Origin: Holdemania sp. Marseille-P2844
GTDB taxonomy: Bacteria; Bacillota_I; Bacilli_A; Erysipelotrichales; Erysipelotrichaceae
NCBI RefSeq assembly: GCF_900120005.1
Contig: NZ_LT635454.1
Span: forward strand, 402,759-466,758
Length of the DNA stretch: 64,000 nt
Direction: 5' to 3'
A program made the translations under genes and the position numbers. Shown here one piece after another: positions 1 to 8,638 of this stretch. A model generated the notes under the pieces. It worked only from the letters and a program-made list of their open reading frames with translations, was not told the DNA's origin and searched no databases. Every line of letters starts with the position of its first letter. Positions within the stretch are counted from its first letter, which is position 1.

Positions 1-68
1 TGACTTGATTTACAGGAAGGGATAAACTGAAATTAATCTCTAGGGGAGAAAGAAAGGATCATAAGTTT

Positions 69-1676
69 ATGAAGAAACTGATTCAAAGCCTGGCGGTGAT
101 CTTGGCTCTGGCGCTGACACTGACCGGGTGCGATGGGAAAGGCAAGCCAGCGGCTTCACCGGCAACGGACGACAATTCGCAGATCAGCGAACCCAAGCAG
201 GGAGGAACGTATGTGATGCGCAGTCACGGCGAACCGAACTCGTTTAACCCGAACATGAAAACTGACGATCTGCAGCTGCCCGCGACTTACAACATCTTTA
301 ACCGGCTGGTTAAGATGACGGTTGATAGCAGCGTCGTTCCCGATCTGGCGACAGATTGGGAATTCAGCGAAGACGGAATGACGCTGACTTTCAATTTACG
401 CGAAAATGTAAAATGGCATGATGGAGAACCATTTACATCCCACGACGTTGTCTGGACGTTTACGCAGGTGCTTAAAGACGGTTATCAATCGAATACATTG
501 AACATGATCGATTCGGTTACGGCCGACGGAGATTATAAAGCTGTCTTCCATCTGAAACAGCCGGACGCCTCGGTTGTCAGCGCGCTGAGCTGGCTGGGAA
601 CCTGGATTATGCCGGCTCATTTATACGAAGGCACGGACTGGACGCAGAACGAACACAATATGCATCCGATCGGAACCGGTCCGTTCAAATTTGAAAAATA
701 TACGCCGGGCGTTTCGATTGAAATGGTCCGTAATGACGATTATTGGGATGGCGCACCGTATTTGGACAAGCTGATCATTTCGATCATTCCGGATGCTTCC
801 ACCGCCTATCAATCTTATCTCAATGGCGAAGTCGACGATATGCAGAGCGGCGTTCCGACTTCCAATCTGCAGGAGCTGATCGACGATCCTGAACATTATT
901 CTGTTTATCAGTATGTTTCCAGTTCCAGAACCTATCTGTCGTTCAATCTTGGCGAAGATAAACCGTTCAGCGACGTTCGCGTCCGTCAGGCGATCGACAT
1001 GGCGGTCGACCGTCAGGCAGTCCTGGACAAAGCGGCCAAAGGCTTCGGTGCGGTTTCTGAATACTACATCTCGCCGATGTACCCGTGGGCGCTCAACGAG
1101 GACGCCCGAATTCCGGCCCGGGATGTGGAGGCGGCCCGCAAACTGATTGAGGAAGCCGGCTACACTGCGGACGCCAACGGAATGTATTTCAGCTGTGAGC
1201 TGACAACCTTTGATTCCGGCGACTTCAAGGATTCCGCGATCGTTATTCAGGACAGCCTGAAACAGGTCGGTATCGACGTGAAGCTGAATATTCTGGAAAT
1301 GGGCGCGTGGATGACGAAAGTGATCGACGATTACAACTTCGATATCGCCTTATGCTCAGGCGGACAGGGACCGGACGTTTCCGCGATCCGCAACCGCGTG
1401 CATTCGGAAGGCTCGCTGAATCTTGACAAGTATGTCAATCCGGAGCTGGATGAAGCGCTCAATCAGGGCGTACAGGTCTTCACGCAGGAAGAACGTGCTC
1501 CTTATTACAAGAAAGTTCAGCAGATCATGCACGACGATGTTCCAATCGTCATTCTGAAAGATTTCACCGCAGTTTATCCTGTCAAGAGCTACATTCACAA
1601 CAGTCCGTTTGAGCCGGAAATGGCCAGCTTGTACGGCACGTATGAAATGGCCAAGGTCTGGATGGATCCCCAATAA
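69..1676 (+). CDS. Family-5 ABC transporter solute-binding lipoprotein (SBP 1 of 6)
   Basis: 535 aa. A lipoprotein signal peptide ends in lipobox LTGC with Cys21 as the expected lipid anchor, so the protein should sit on the outer face of the membrane. The family-5 (oligopeptide/dipeptide/nickel) SBP hallmark, VKWHDGEPFTS, lies near residue 114, and the length fits the family. By family knowledge it captures peptides or similar ligands for an ABC importer, but no permease or ATPase gene is in the window. It is the most divergent of the six paralogues here. An M14 carboxypeptidase gene follows after a terminator, which suggests peptide use. Substrate cannot be told from sequence. Confidence 0.93.
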   Translation: MKKLIQSLAVILALALTLTGCDGKGKPAASPATDDNSQISEPKQGGTYVMRSHGEPNSFNPNMKTDDLQLPATYNIFNRLVKMTVDSSVVPDLATDWEFSEDGMTLTFNLRENVKWHDGEPFTSHDVVWTFTQVLKDGYQSNTLNMIDSVTADGDYKAVFHLKQPDASVVSALSWLGTWIMPAHLYEGTDWTQNEHNMHPIGTGPFKFEKYTPGVSIEMVRNDDYWDGAPYLDKLIISIIPDASTAYQSYLNGEVDDMQSGVPTSNLQELIDDPEHYSVYQYVSSSRTYLSFNLGEDKPFSDVRVRQAIDMAVDRQAVLDKAAKGFGAVSEYYISPMYPWALNEDARIPARDVEAARKLIEEAGYTADANGMYFSCELTTFDSGDFKDSAIVIQDSLKQVGIDVKLNILEMGAWMTKVIDDYNFDIALCSGGQGPDVSAIRNRVHSEGSLNLDKYVNPELDEALNQGVQVFTQEERAPYYKKVQQIMHDDVPIVILKDFTAVYPVKSYIHNSPFEPEMASLYGTYEMAKVWMDPQ

Positions 1677-1692
1677 TCGAAAATCATAAAAA

Positions 1693-1724
1693 GAACAGGC
1701 AAATCCAGTCGATTTGCCTGTTTC
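1693..1724 (+). terminator. Intrinsic terminator after SBP 1
   Basis: A 12-bp perfect stem (AACAGGCAAATC with GATTTGCCTGTT, loop of 5) is followed by a short T run. Confidence 0.7.
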
Positions 1725-1766
1725 CCGGGTTATCGGAAAATAAAAAACAAAAAAAGGAGAATTGAA

Positions 1767-3149
1767 ATGGCTGATTTTATTCAAAAACTGATCGACAACA
1801 TTCCGGATTATCAACAATTTCTGACTGTGGATGAGATGGATGAAAATTCCAAGCGGCTGGCAGCAGAATTTCCGGGGATCGTAGAAATTTTTGAGGCCGG
1901 GAAATCACGCAAGGGACATCCGATTTACTGCCTGAAGATTGGCAAAGGCAGCCGCAACGCTTTGATGTTCGGCTGTCCGCATCCCAACGAACCGATGGGC
2001 GCAATGCTGCTGGAGTATTTCTCACGGGCGCTGGCCGAAAATGAAGATCTGCGCAAAGAGCTGGATTATACCTGGTATCTGATCAAAAGCATCGACCTCG
2101 ACGGTACGCAGCTCAACGAAGGCTGGTTCAAGGGACCGATCACGCTGACCAACTTTACCCGTCATTACTTCCGCCCGGCCGGGTATGAACAGGTTGAATG
2201 GAATTTCCCGTTCCACTATAAAAACTATACCTACGACAAGCCGATTCCGGAGACCGTCTGCCTGATGAATTTGATCGACAAGATTCAGCCGCAGTTTATG
2301 TATTCGCTGCATAACGCCGGCTTCGGTGGCACGTACTGGTATCTGACCCGGGAGATTCCGGAATTGTGGGATAAGTTCTATGCCGCGACCGCGAAGCAGA
2401 ATATTCCGCTGCACTTGGGCGAACCGGAAGTCAACTACATCACGCCGTTCTCTCAGGCGATCTATCCGATGATCAGCTCCAGGGATACCTACGATTACAA
2501 TGAGAAATACGGCACGGTTGCGCCGGAAAAGCTGATGTCCACGGGCACCAGCAGCGCTGACTATGCCAGCCAGCAGGGCTACGATACGACGACGTTGGTC
2601 ACCGAGCTGCCTTATTTCTACGAACCACGCATTCAGAGCGATAAGCTGATGGATTTCACCCGCCGGGAAGCCGCGCTGAAAGGCTGCGAAGTCCTGCATG
2701 AAAACCGCAAGGCGGTCAAAGCTCGTTATGATCAGATTGCGGATCTGATCAGCGCCGACAACAGCTTCGCCAAGATGGTCAGCAACGGGTATGAACATTT
2801 TGAGGAAGACTATCGTCAGGAATGTGATTTTATCCGTCAGGACCCGAATTACGACGAATTGTGCAAGGAGTCCGAAGCGTTCGACAACCTGGAGATTCCG
2901 AAGTACCGCGTGCTGCTTCAATGGACGCTTTTAATCCGTGCCTGCGAGCATGAGCTGGCGAAGAACCCAAGTCCGGAAGTCGCAGAACGGCTGCAGCGCA
3001 TTCATGACGAGGGAGAAAAAGAATTTGCGAAACGGGCGGAAATCGCGGAGAAAGAACTGCATTATCAGGTCATTCCGATCCGCAAGCTGATCGCCGTGCA
3101 GCTGGAAAGCGGCATGCTGGTGGCGGATTATCTGCAAAAGCATCGTTAA
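1767..3149 (+). CDS. M14-family zinc carboxypeptidase
   Basis: 460 aa. Metallocarboxypeptidase fold of the M14 family: the zinc motif HxxE is seen as HPNE (His72, Glu75), the third zinc ligand is likely His182 in YSLHNAGFGG, and the catalytic Glu is likely Glu280 in LVTELPY. Known members remove C-terminal residues or cleave peptidoglycan-type amide bonds. No signal peptide is visible, so it is probably cytoplasmic. A strong ribosome binding site (AAAGGAG) lies 7 nt before the ATG. Its place between peptide-binding lipoproteins suggests it trims imported peptides; that link is inference. Confidence 0.88.
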   Translation: MADFIQKLIDNIPDYQQFLTVDEMDENSKRLAAEFPGIVEIFEAGKSRKGHPIYCLKIGKGSRNALMFGCPHPNEPMGAMLLEYFSRALAENEDLRKELDYTWYLIKSIDLDGTQLNEGWFKGPITLTNFTRHYFRPAGYEQVEWNFPFHYKNYTYDKPIPETVCLMNLIDKIQPQFMYSLHNAGFGGTYWYLTREIPELWDKFYAATAKQNIPLHLGEPEVNYITPFSQAIYPMISSRDTYDYNEKYGTVAPEKLMSTGTSSADYASQQGYDTTTLVTELPYFYEPRIQSDKLMDFTRREAALKGCEVLHENRKAVKARYDQIADLISADNSFAKMVSNGYEHFEEDYRQECDFIRQDPNYDELCKESEAFDNLEIPKYRVLLQWTLLIRACEHELAKNPSPEVAERLQRIHDEGEKEFAKRAEIAEKELHYQVIPIRKLIAVQLESGMLVADYLQKHR

Positions 3150-3156
3150 CCGTCGA

Positions 3157-3184
3157 AGCAAGGAAGTTGATCTTCCTTGTTTTC
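3157..3184 (+). terminator. Intrinsic terminator after M14 peptidase
   Basis: Stem CAAGGAAG with CTTCCTTG followed by TTTTC. Confidence 0.65.
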
Positions 3185-3224
3185 ATTTCTTACATTTTTC
3201 TATGAATATTTTCAAAGATTGTAA

Positions 3225-3238
3225 AGAAAACGCTTAAA
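3225..3238 (+). promoter_or_regulatory. Possible CRE (catabolite control) site
   Basis: AGAAAACGCTTAAA resembles the CcpA box core (AARCGNTT) and lies about 30 bp upstream of the SBP 2 promoter. Only a partial palindrome. Confidence 0.3.
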
Positions 3239-3265
3239 TTTCACATACCAGTCGTACACATAGAC

Positions 3266-3294
3266 TTCACATTTTTGAGAAAATCGTTTATTAT
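3266..3294 (+). promoter_or_regulatory. Sigma-A-type promoter of SBP 2
   Basis: TTCACA, 17-nt spacer, TATTAT, about 48 nt before the ATG. Confidence 0.5.
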
Positions 3295-3341
3295 TAAACT
3301 AACGGTTGCTTTAAAACAATCGATAGAGGAGGAAAGAATAC

Positions 3342-4937
3342 ATGAAAAAACTGCTTAAAGTTTTAGTCGTGTGTCTGGCCATGGCGATGATGCTTGCTGG
3401 ATGTGGATCCAACAATGGCGGCACTGCCAATGAAGGCGGACAGACAGACGGCGAAACCAGCGGAATTCCTACGGATCAGACTCTGATCATGGTCACGCAG
3501 CAGGATCCGCAGAGCTTCAACCCGGACTTCAAGTCCGATGACGGCGCCTGGCCGATCAACCAGAATATTTTCAACCGTCTGGTAAAACTGGGCAACAACA
3601 CAAAAATCAACCTGGATTTAGCTGAATCCTATGAATTCAGCGAAGATGGCATGCAGCTGACATTCCATCTTCATGATGGCGTTAAGTGGCATGACGGCGA
3701 GCCGTTTACCTCGGCTGACGTCAAGTGGACTTACGATACTGCGATCGCTGAAAAGTGGTCAAAAGCTGACAACCTGTCGAATATCGAAAGCATTGAATGC
3801 CCGGATGACAACACGGTTGTTATGAATCTGAAAACGCCGGACGTTTCGATTATTGCGAAGCTGGCCTGGTATGGCACATTCATTATGCCGAAGCATTTGT
3901 ATGAAGGCACCGATACGGCGACTAACCCATACAACCAGAATCCAGTCGGAACGGGTCCGTTTAAATTTGTTGAATACAAAGCAGGCCAGTATGTAACGTT
4001 GGAACGCAATGAAGATTACTGGGGCGATAAGGCGATTGCCAAAACGCTGAAGTTTGCGATCATTTCTGATGATAATACTCTGTGGGAAGCTTTCATGAAC
4101 GGTGAAGTTGATGATCTGTGCCAGATGATCCCAGCTGCTCATGCGAATGATCTGGATGGTAATGATAACTATACATTCTATTCTGAAATGGGCATCAACC
4201 GGACTTATATCACATTTAATCTGAAGGATGAACGTTTCCAGGATCAGCGTGTCCGCGAAGCCTTTGCTTTAGCGATCGACAACCAGGGCTGCTGGGATAG
4301 AACCGCTGGCGGCAATGGCGAACCTTCCAAGTATATGATTTCGCATGCCTTTACTAAGTACTTAGATGAAGATTCCAAATTACCTGAACGGAATGTAGAA
4401 CAGGCCATGAAGCTGTTGGAAGAAGCTGGTTATACGAAAGATGCTGACGGCTATTACCTGCATGTAACATTAGATGCGTTCGAAAGCGGCAACTGGAAAG
4501 ATCTGGCTGCGATTATCCAGCAGAATGTCAAAGAAGCCGGCATCGATCTGAAGATCAACATGATGGAAATGGCTGCTTGGCAGGATAAGGTTCAGGTTAA
4601 CCGTAACTTTGAAATCACAATGTTAGCGGGCTATCAGGGACCGGATATTTCCGGTGTATCCGGACGTGTTCAGACTGGAACATCCATGAACATGGCTGGC
4701 TATTCCAATCCGGAACTGGACGCTTTATTAGACAAGGGCGTTACGCTGTCGAATGAAGAAGAAAGAATCGAATGCTACAAGGAAATTCAGAAGATCATGC
4801 GTGCTGATCTGCCGATCATCCCAATCATCGACAACGGCTACAAATATGCAATCAAGAAGGAAATGAAGGGTATGCCAATGGAACTGGACGATAAGACAGC
4901 TTCTTCGGAATACACCTACACTTACCGCGCTGAATAA
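3342..4937 (+). CDS. Family-5 ABC transporter solute-binding lipoprotein (SBP 2 of 6)
   Basis: 531 aa, lipobox LAGC with Cys21, family-5 motif VKWHDGEPFTSADVKWTYD. It shares long blocks with SBPs 3-6, for example GYQGPDISG in the C-terminal half and FESGNWKD before it, so these five came from tandem duplication. Likely an extracytoplasmic lipoprotein that delivers peptides or a related ligand to an ABC importer encoded elsewhere. It has its own promoter upstream and terminator downstream, so it is probably monocistronic. Confidence 0.93.
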   Translation: MKKLLKVLVVCLAMAMMLAGCGSNNGGTANEGGQTDGETSGIPTDQTLIMVTQQDPQSFNPDFKSDDGAWPINQNIFNRLVKLGNNTKINLDLAESYEFSEDGMQLTFHLHDGVKWHDGEPFTSADVKWTYDTAIAEKWSKADNLSNIESIECPDDNTVVMNLKTPDVSIIAKLAWYGTFIMPKHLYEGTDTATNPYNQNPVGTGPFKFVEYKAGQYVTLERNEDYWGDKAIAKTLKFAIISDDNTLWEAFMNGEVDDLCQMIPAAHANDLDGNDNYTFYSEMGINRTYITFNLKDERFQDQRVREAFALAIDNQGCWDRTAGGNGEPSKYMISHAFTKYLDEDSKLPERNVEQAMKLLEEAGYTKDADGYYLHVTLDAFESGNWKDLAAIIQQNVKEAGIDLKINMMEMAAWQDKVQVNRNFEITMLAGYQGPDISGVSGRVQTGTSMNMAGYSNPELDALLDKGVTLSNEEERIECYKEIQKIMRADLPIIPIIDNGYKYAIKKEMKGMPMELDDKTASSEYTYTYRAE

Positions 4938-4954
4938 TTCATATTAGATTCTTA

Positions 4955-4986
4955 AAGACATGCTCATAAGGAGCGTGTCTTTTTCT
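4955..4986 (+). terminator. Intrinsic terminator after SBP 2
   Basis: Stem AGACATGCTC with GAGCGTGTCT followed by TTTTT. Confidence 0.75.
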
Positions 4987-5062
4987 CATGGTCATTTTTT
5001 TACTTCTGTCCGTCCAATGAAAAACACTTTTCATAAATGATGAAATTATTTACATAAAAGTA

Positions 5063-5091
5063 TTGAATAATTTTTCATCGTCCTGTATCAT
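5063..5091 (+). promoter_or_regulatory. Sigma-A-type promoter of SBP 3
   Basis: TTGAAT, 17-nt spacer, TATCAT, about 80 nt before the ATG. Confidence 0.6.
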
Positions 5092-5173
5092 ACACTTATG
5101 TGAATGGGAGGGATTCTATTGGAAAGTGATAATGCACCATAGTTTTTCATTTAGATAGGGAGGGAGTTTAGAA

Positions 5174-6766
5174 ATGAAAAAATGTTTTAAGATTTTGGCA
5201 GCTTTACTCAGCGCCGCACTCTTGCTGACGGGATGTCAGGGCGGCGGCGAAAAATCGGCGCAGACGACAGATTCGAAAACCGAAAATACAGAAACCATCG
5301 GCACATTTATCACGGCGGTACAGGGAGATCCATCGAGCTTTAATCCGGATATGAAATCGGATGATTATCTGTGGCCGATGGCTCAGAACTTGTTTAACCG
5401 CTTGTATAAGCTGGCGCCGGGCGATGTTCCAATTCCAGATTTAGCGACTTCCTACGAATGGAGCGACGATAATATGACGCTGACTTTCCATTTGCGTGAC
5501 GGCGTAAAATGGCATGACGGCGAACCATTAACATCCAAAGACGTAAAATGGACCTACGATACAATCATTGAAAATAAATGGTCGAAGTCTGATACTTTTG
5601 TCAATGTCGATACGATTGAAGCACCGGATGACCTGACAGTCGTCTTCAATATGAAAAATCCGGACGCCGGGCTTGTTCCTCTGTTAGCCTGGTATGCAAC
5701 ATTCATTCTGCCGGAGCACATCTGGAATGATCCTGCTTATCCGGATTTCGCAAAGAATCCGGCAATGCAGAAGCCAATCGGTTCCGGTCCGTTTAAGTTT
5801 GTTGAGTATAAGAGCGGACAGAGCGTTACTTTGGAACGCAATGAAGATTTCTTTGGCGGAGCTCCGGAAATCGAACGTCTGATCTATCAAATCATGCCGG
5901 ATTTGAATACGACGTTAGAAGCGTTTAAAAATGGTGAAATCGACTACATTACGAGCTTGCCGACGGCGAATCTGCACGATTTCGACAATGACCCGAATTA
6001 TGAAGTCTTCTCCTTCTTAAGCATTAACAGAACGTATCTGACCTTCAATATGGAGAAGGAACCGTTTAACAATCCAAAGCTGCGTCAGGCTGTCGCGTAT
6101 GCGGTTGACCGTCAGGCGATCGTTGACCGGATGGGCAACGGCGTCAGCGCTTTGCCGGAATATTTCATTTCTCCGCTGTTTAAAGATTATCTGAATGATG
6201 ATTACAAACTGCCGGAACGGGATATTGCGAAAGCGCAGGCTTTGATGGAAGAATGCGGATTAAAGAAGAATTCCGACGGCTATTATATGACAGTCACTTT
6301 AGACGCTTTCGAAAGCGGCAACTTCAAGGATGTCGCGGCGATCGTTCAGTCCAGCTTAAAGGAAGCTGGTATTAAGGTTGATCTGAATTTGATGGAATAT
6401 GCGGCTTGGACGGATCAGGTCAAAGAAGGCCGTAAGTTTAATATGACGATGCTTGCGGGCTATCAGGGACCGGATATCTCAGGTATTTATATGCGCGTTG
6501 GGATCAATGGATCGAACAACTTTACCGGTTATGCCAGCGACATCATGGAAGCTGCGCTGGAAAAAGGTGCTCAGAACTCGGATCCGGCGATTCGTAAGGA
6601 AGCCTATGACGAAGTTCAGCGCTTGATGAGCGAGGATATGCCAATGGTGCTGCTGCTCGACAACGGCCAGGTCATCCCGGTTAAATCCAAATTTGACGGT
6701 ACGCCATATCAGGTTCCGGATAAGGCGGCGACGAGCGAATTTACGTATGTAACATTAAAAAAATAG
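5174..6766 (+). CDS. Family-5 ABC transporter solute-binding lipoprotein (SBP 3 of 6)
   Basis: 530 aa, lipobox LTGC with Cys21, motif VKWHDGEPLTSKDVKWTYD. Compared with SBPs 2 and 4 it carries the longer loop with HIWNDPAYPDF that SBPs 5 and 6 also have, so it belongs to the SBP 3/5/6 subgroup. Role as for the family: a membrane-anchored ligand receptor for an ABC importer whose membrane parts are outside this window. Ribosome binding site GGGAGGGAG precedes the ATG. It has its own promoter and terminator. Confidence 0.93.
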   Translation: MKKCFKILAALLSAALLLTGCQGGGEKSAQTTDSKTENTETIGTFITAVQGDPSSFNPDMKSDDYLWPMAQNLFNRLYKLAPGDVPIPDLATSYEWSDDNMTLTFHLRDGVKWHDGEPLTSKDVKWTYDTIIENKWSKSDTFVNVDTIEAPDDLTVVFNMKNPDAGLVPLLAWYATFILPEHIWNDPAYPDFAKNPAMQKPIGSGPFKFVEYKSGQSVTLERNEDFFGGAPEIERLIYQIMPDLNTTLEAFKNGEIDYITSLPTANLHDFDNDPNYEVFSFLSINRTYLTFNMEKEPFNNPKLRQAVAYAVDRQAIVDRMGNGVSALPEYFISPLFKDYLNDDYKLPERDIAKAQALMEECGLKKNSDGYYMTVTLDAFESGNFKDVAAIVQSSLKEAGIKVDLNLMEYAAWTDQVKEGRKFNMTMLAGYQGPDISGIYMRVGINGSNNFTGYASDIMEAALEKGAQNSDPAIRKEAYDEVQRLMSEDMPMVLLLDNGQVIPVKSKFDGTPYQVPDKAATSEFTYVTLKK

Positions 6767-6774
6767 GAAATGTT

Positions 6775-6813
6775 CAAAACGGAGCGTTTTTTACAGAAAT
6801 GCTCCGTTTTCAC
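6775..6813 (+). terminator. Intrinsic terminator after SBP 3
   Basis: Perfect 10-bp stem AAAACGGAGC with GCTCCGTTTT. The loop contains a T run. Confidence 0.7.
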
Positions 6814-6835
6814 TGTTTTTTCTCGCCGCCATTCC

Positions 6836-6844
6836 TGATATAAT
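6836..6844 (+). promoter_or_regulatory. Extended -10 promoter of SBP 4
   Basis: TGATATAAT is a perfect -10 with an upstream TGn. No good -35 is seen, as is common for extended -10 promoters. It lies about 27 nt before the ATG. Confidence 0.55.
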
Positions 6845-6870
6845 GAAATTAAGAAAGAAGAGGAAAATTT

Positions 6871-8439
6871 ATGAAAAAATTTCTCAAACTGCTTACGGTA
6901 GGCTTGGTTGCGGCGTTGGCGCTGACGGCTTGCAGCGGGCAGAATAACACAGGCAGTGATGAAGCAAAAACAACCTCCGATGATACATTAATTGTCGTTT
7001 CATCAGGGGACCCGGTCAATTTTCATCCAGATTTTAAGTCTGATGATAACGCCTGGGGACCAAACCAGAATATTTTTAACCGTTTGGTTAAATTGAATGC
7101 CTATGATCAGACGATTCCGGATCTGGCGGAAACCTGGGAATGGAACGACGACAGCACTCAGGTTACATTCCATTTGCATGAAGGCGTGAAATGGCATGAT
7201 GGTGAACCATTTACTTCGGCGGACGTGAAATGGACTTACGATACGTTGATCGCGGAAAAATGGAATAAAAGCGACAGCTTTGCTTCTGTTGAATCGATCG
7301 AATGTCCAGATGACAACACCGTTGTCATGAATTTAAAATATCCGGATGTTTCTCTGATCGCAAAATTGTCCTGGTACGGAACATTCGTCATGCCTAAACA
7401 TTTGTATGAAGGTACCGATACGGCAACCAATGAATATAACATGAAACCAGTTGGCACAGGCCCATTCAAGTTTGTTGAATTCCAGAAGGGTGTCCGTGTT
7501 GTTCTGGAAAGAAATGAAGATTACTGGGGTGATAAAGCAAAAGTAGCGAAGGTCATCTATTCGATTATTCCGGATGCGACAACAGCTTATCAGGCATTCC
7601 GTACCGGTGAAGTGGATTACTATACCGCCATTCCTTCTCAGAATGCCAATGATTTTGATAATGACCCGGATTATGAAGTTTATCCAGTCATCGGTATGAA
7701 TCGGTCTTACGTTACAGTTAATATGACGAACGATAATTTTAAAGATGCTCGTGTTCGTCAGGCAATCGCTTACGGAATTGACCGGCAGATGATCTGGGAT
7801 CGCTGTGCTGGCGGAACAGGCGCCGTGGCTTCGACATTCATCGCTCCGAATACCGGTTTTGCGGATGAAAAATACCAGATGCCGGAACGTGACGTAGCGA
7901 AGGCTCAACAACTTCTTGAAGAAGCTGGTTTTAAGAAAGATGCAAACGGAATTTATTTCTCAACTGAAATGAAATTCTTTGAAAGTGGTTATTTCAAGGA
8001 TGCGGCGACAATTATCCAGAGTAACTTAAAAGAAGTCGGAATTGACGTTAAATTAACGATGCTGGAATATGCCGCTTGGGTAGATAATGTAAAAGTTAAT
8101 CATGATTTCGAAATGACGATGGCCGCTGGATACCAGGGACCCGATGTTTCAGGAATATCCGGACGTGTTGGCACAGGGACGTCGATGAACTTCATGGGTT
8201 ATTCCAATCCTGAATTGGACGCATTACTTGAAAAAGGTGTTCAGGTATCTGATGAAACAGAAAGAAAAGCCGTATACAGTGAAGTTCAGCGCATTATGAG
8301 TGAAGAGATGCCGCTTATTCTGTTTATGGATAATGGCGCCAAAGTCCCGGTTAAAAAGATACTGAAGGGCACGCCTTATCAGGAACCGACAAAAGCCGCT
8401 TCCAGTGAATTAACTTACGTTGAATTTGTAAAAGAATAG
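6871..8439 (+). CDS. Family-5 ABC transporter solute-binding lipoprotein (SBP 4 of 6)
   Basis: 522 aa, lipobox LTAC with Cys21, motif VKWHDGEPFTSADVKWTYD. It is closest in layout to SBP 2: both have KHLYEGTDTATN where the 3/5/6 subgroup has EHIWNDP, and both end the C-terminal ligand region with a GTSMN block. Expected to bind peptide-like ligands outside the cell for an ABC importer. Its own promoter and terminator flank it. Confidence 0.93.
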   Translation: MKKFLKLLTVGLVAALALTACSGQNNTGSDEAKTTSDDTLIVVSSGDPVNFHPDFKSDDNAWGPNQNIFNRLVKLNAYDQTIPDLAETWEWNDDSTQVTFHLHEGVKWHDGEPFTSADVKWTYDTLIAEKWNKSDSFASVESIECPDDNTVVMNLKYPDVSLIAKLSWYGTFVMPKHLYEGTDTATNEYNMKPVGTGPFKFVEFQKGVRVVLERNEDYWGDKAKVAKVIYSIIPDATTAYQAFRTGEVDYYTAIPSQNANDFDNDPDYEVYPVIGMNRSYVTVNMTNDNFKDARVRQAIAYGIDRQMIWDRCAGGTGAVASTFIAPNTGFADEKYQMPERDVAKAQQLLEEAGFKKDANGIYFSTEMKFFESGYFKDAATIIQSNLKEVGIDVKLTMLEYAAWVDNVKVNHDFEMTMAAGYQGPDVSGISGRVGTGTSMNFMGYSNPELDALLEKGVQVSDETERKAVYSEVQRIMSEEMPLILFMDNGAKVPVKKILKGTPYQEPTKAASSELTYVEFVKE

Positions 8440-8445
8440 AACAAA

Positions 8446-8493
8446 GAACTGCAGTAAGCTCAATGAAAATCATGAAGAGCACTGCAGTTTTTC
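8446..8493 (+). terminator. Intrinsic terminator after SBP 4
   Basis: Stem AACTGCAGT with ACTGCAGTT, a longer loop, then a T run. Confidence 0.6.
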
Positions 8494-8568
8494 TATGTTT
8501 GCTTATGTAAAATTTACATTGTGAATAATGAAACTTTCTCGCAATGATGAAACATGGCGTGAAATGGA

Positions 8569-8597
8569 TTGACGATGTTTTCCAACAAGCGTAAACT
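8569..8597 (+). promoter_or_regulatory. Promoter of SBP 5
   Basis: TTGACG, 17-nt spacer, TAAACT. The same hexamers and spacing recur before SBP 6. Confidence 0.65.
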
Positions 8598-8638
8598 TAA
8601 AATTATCATTCATTCTTCACAAGTAAGGAGGGAAAATT

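Noticed and set aside
2022-2921. Minus-strand open frame (299 codons) opposite the M14 peptidase
   Set aside because: Shadow of a gene with clear catalytic residues; no signals for its own expression.
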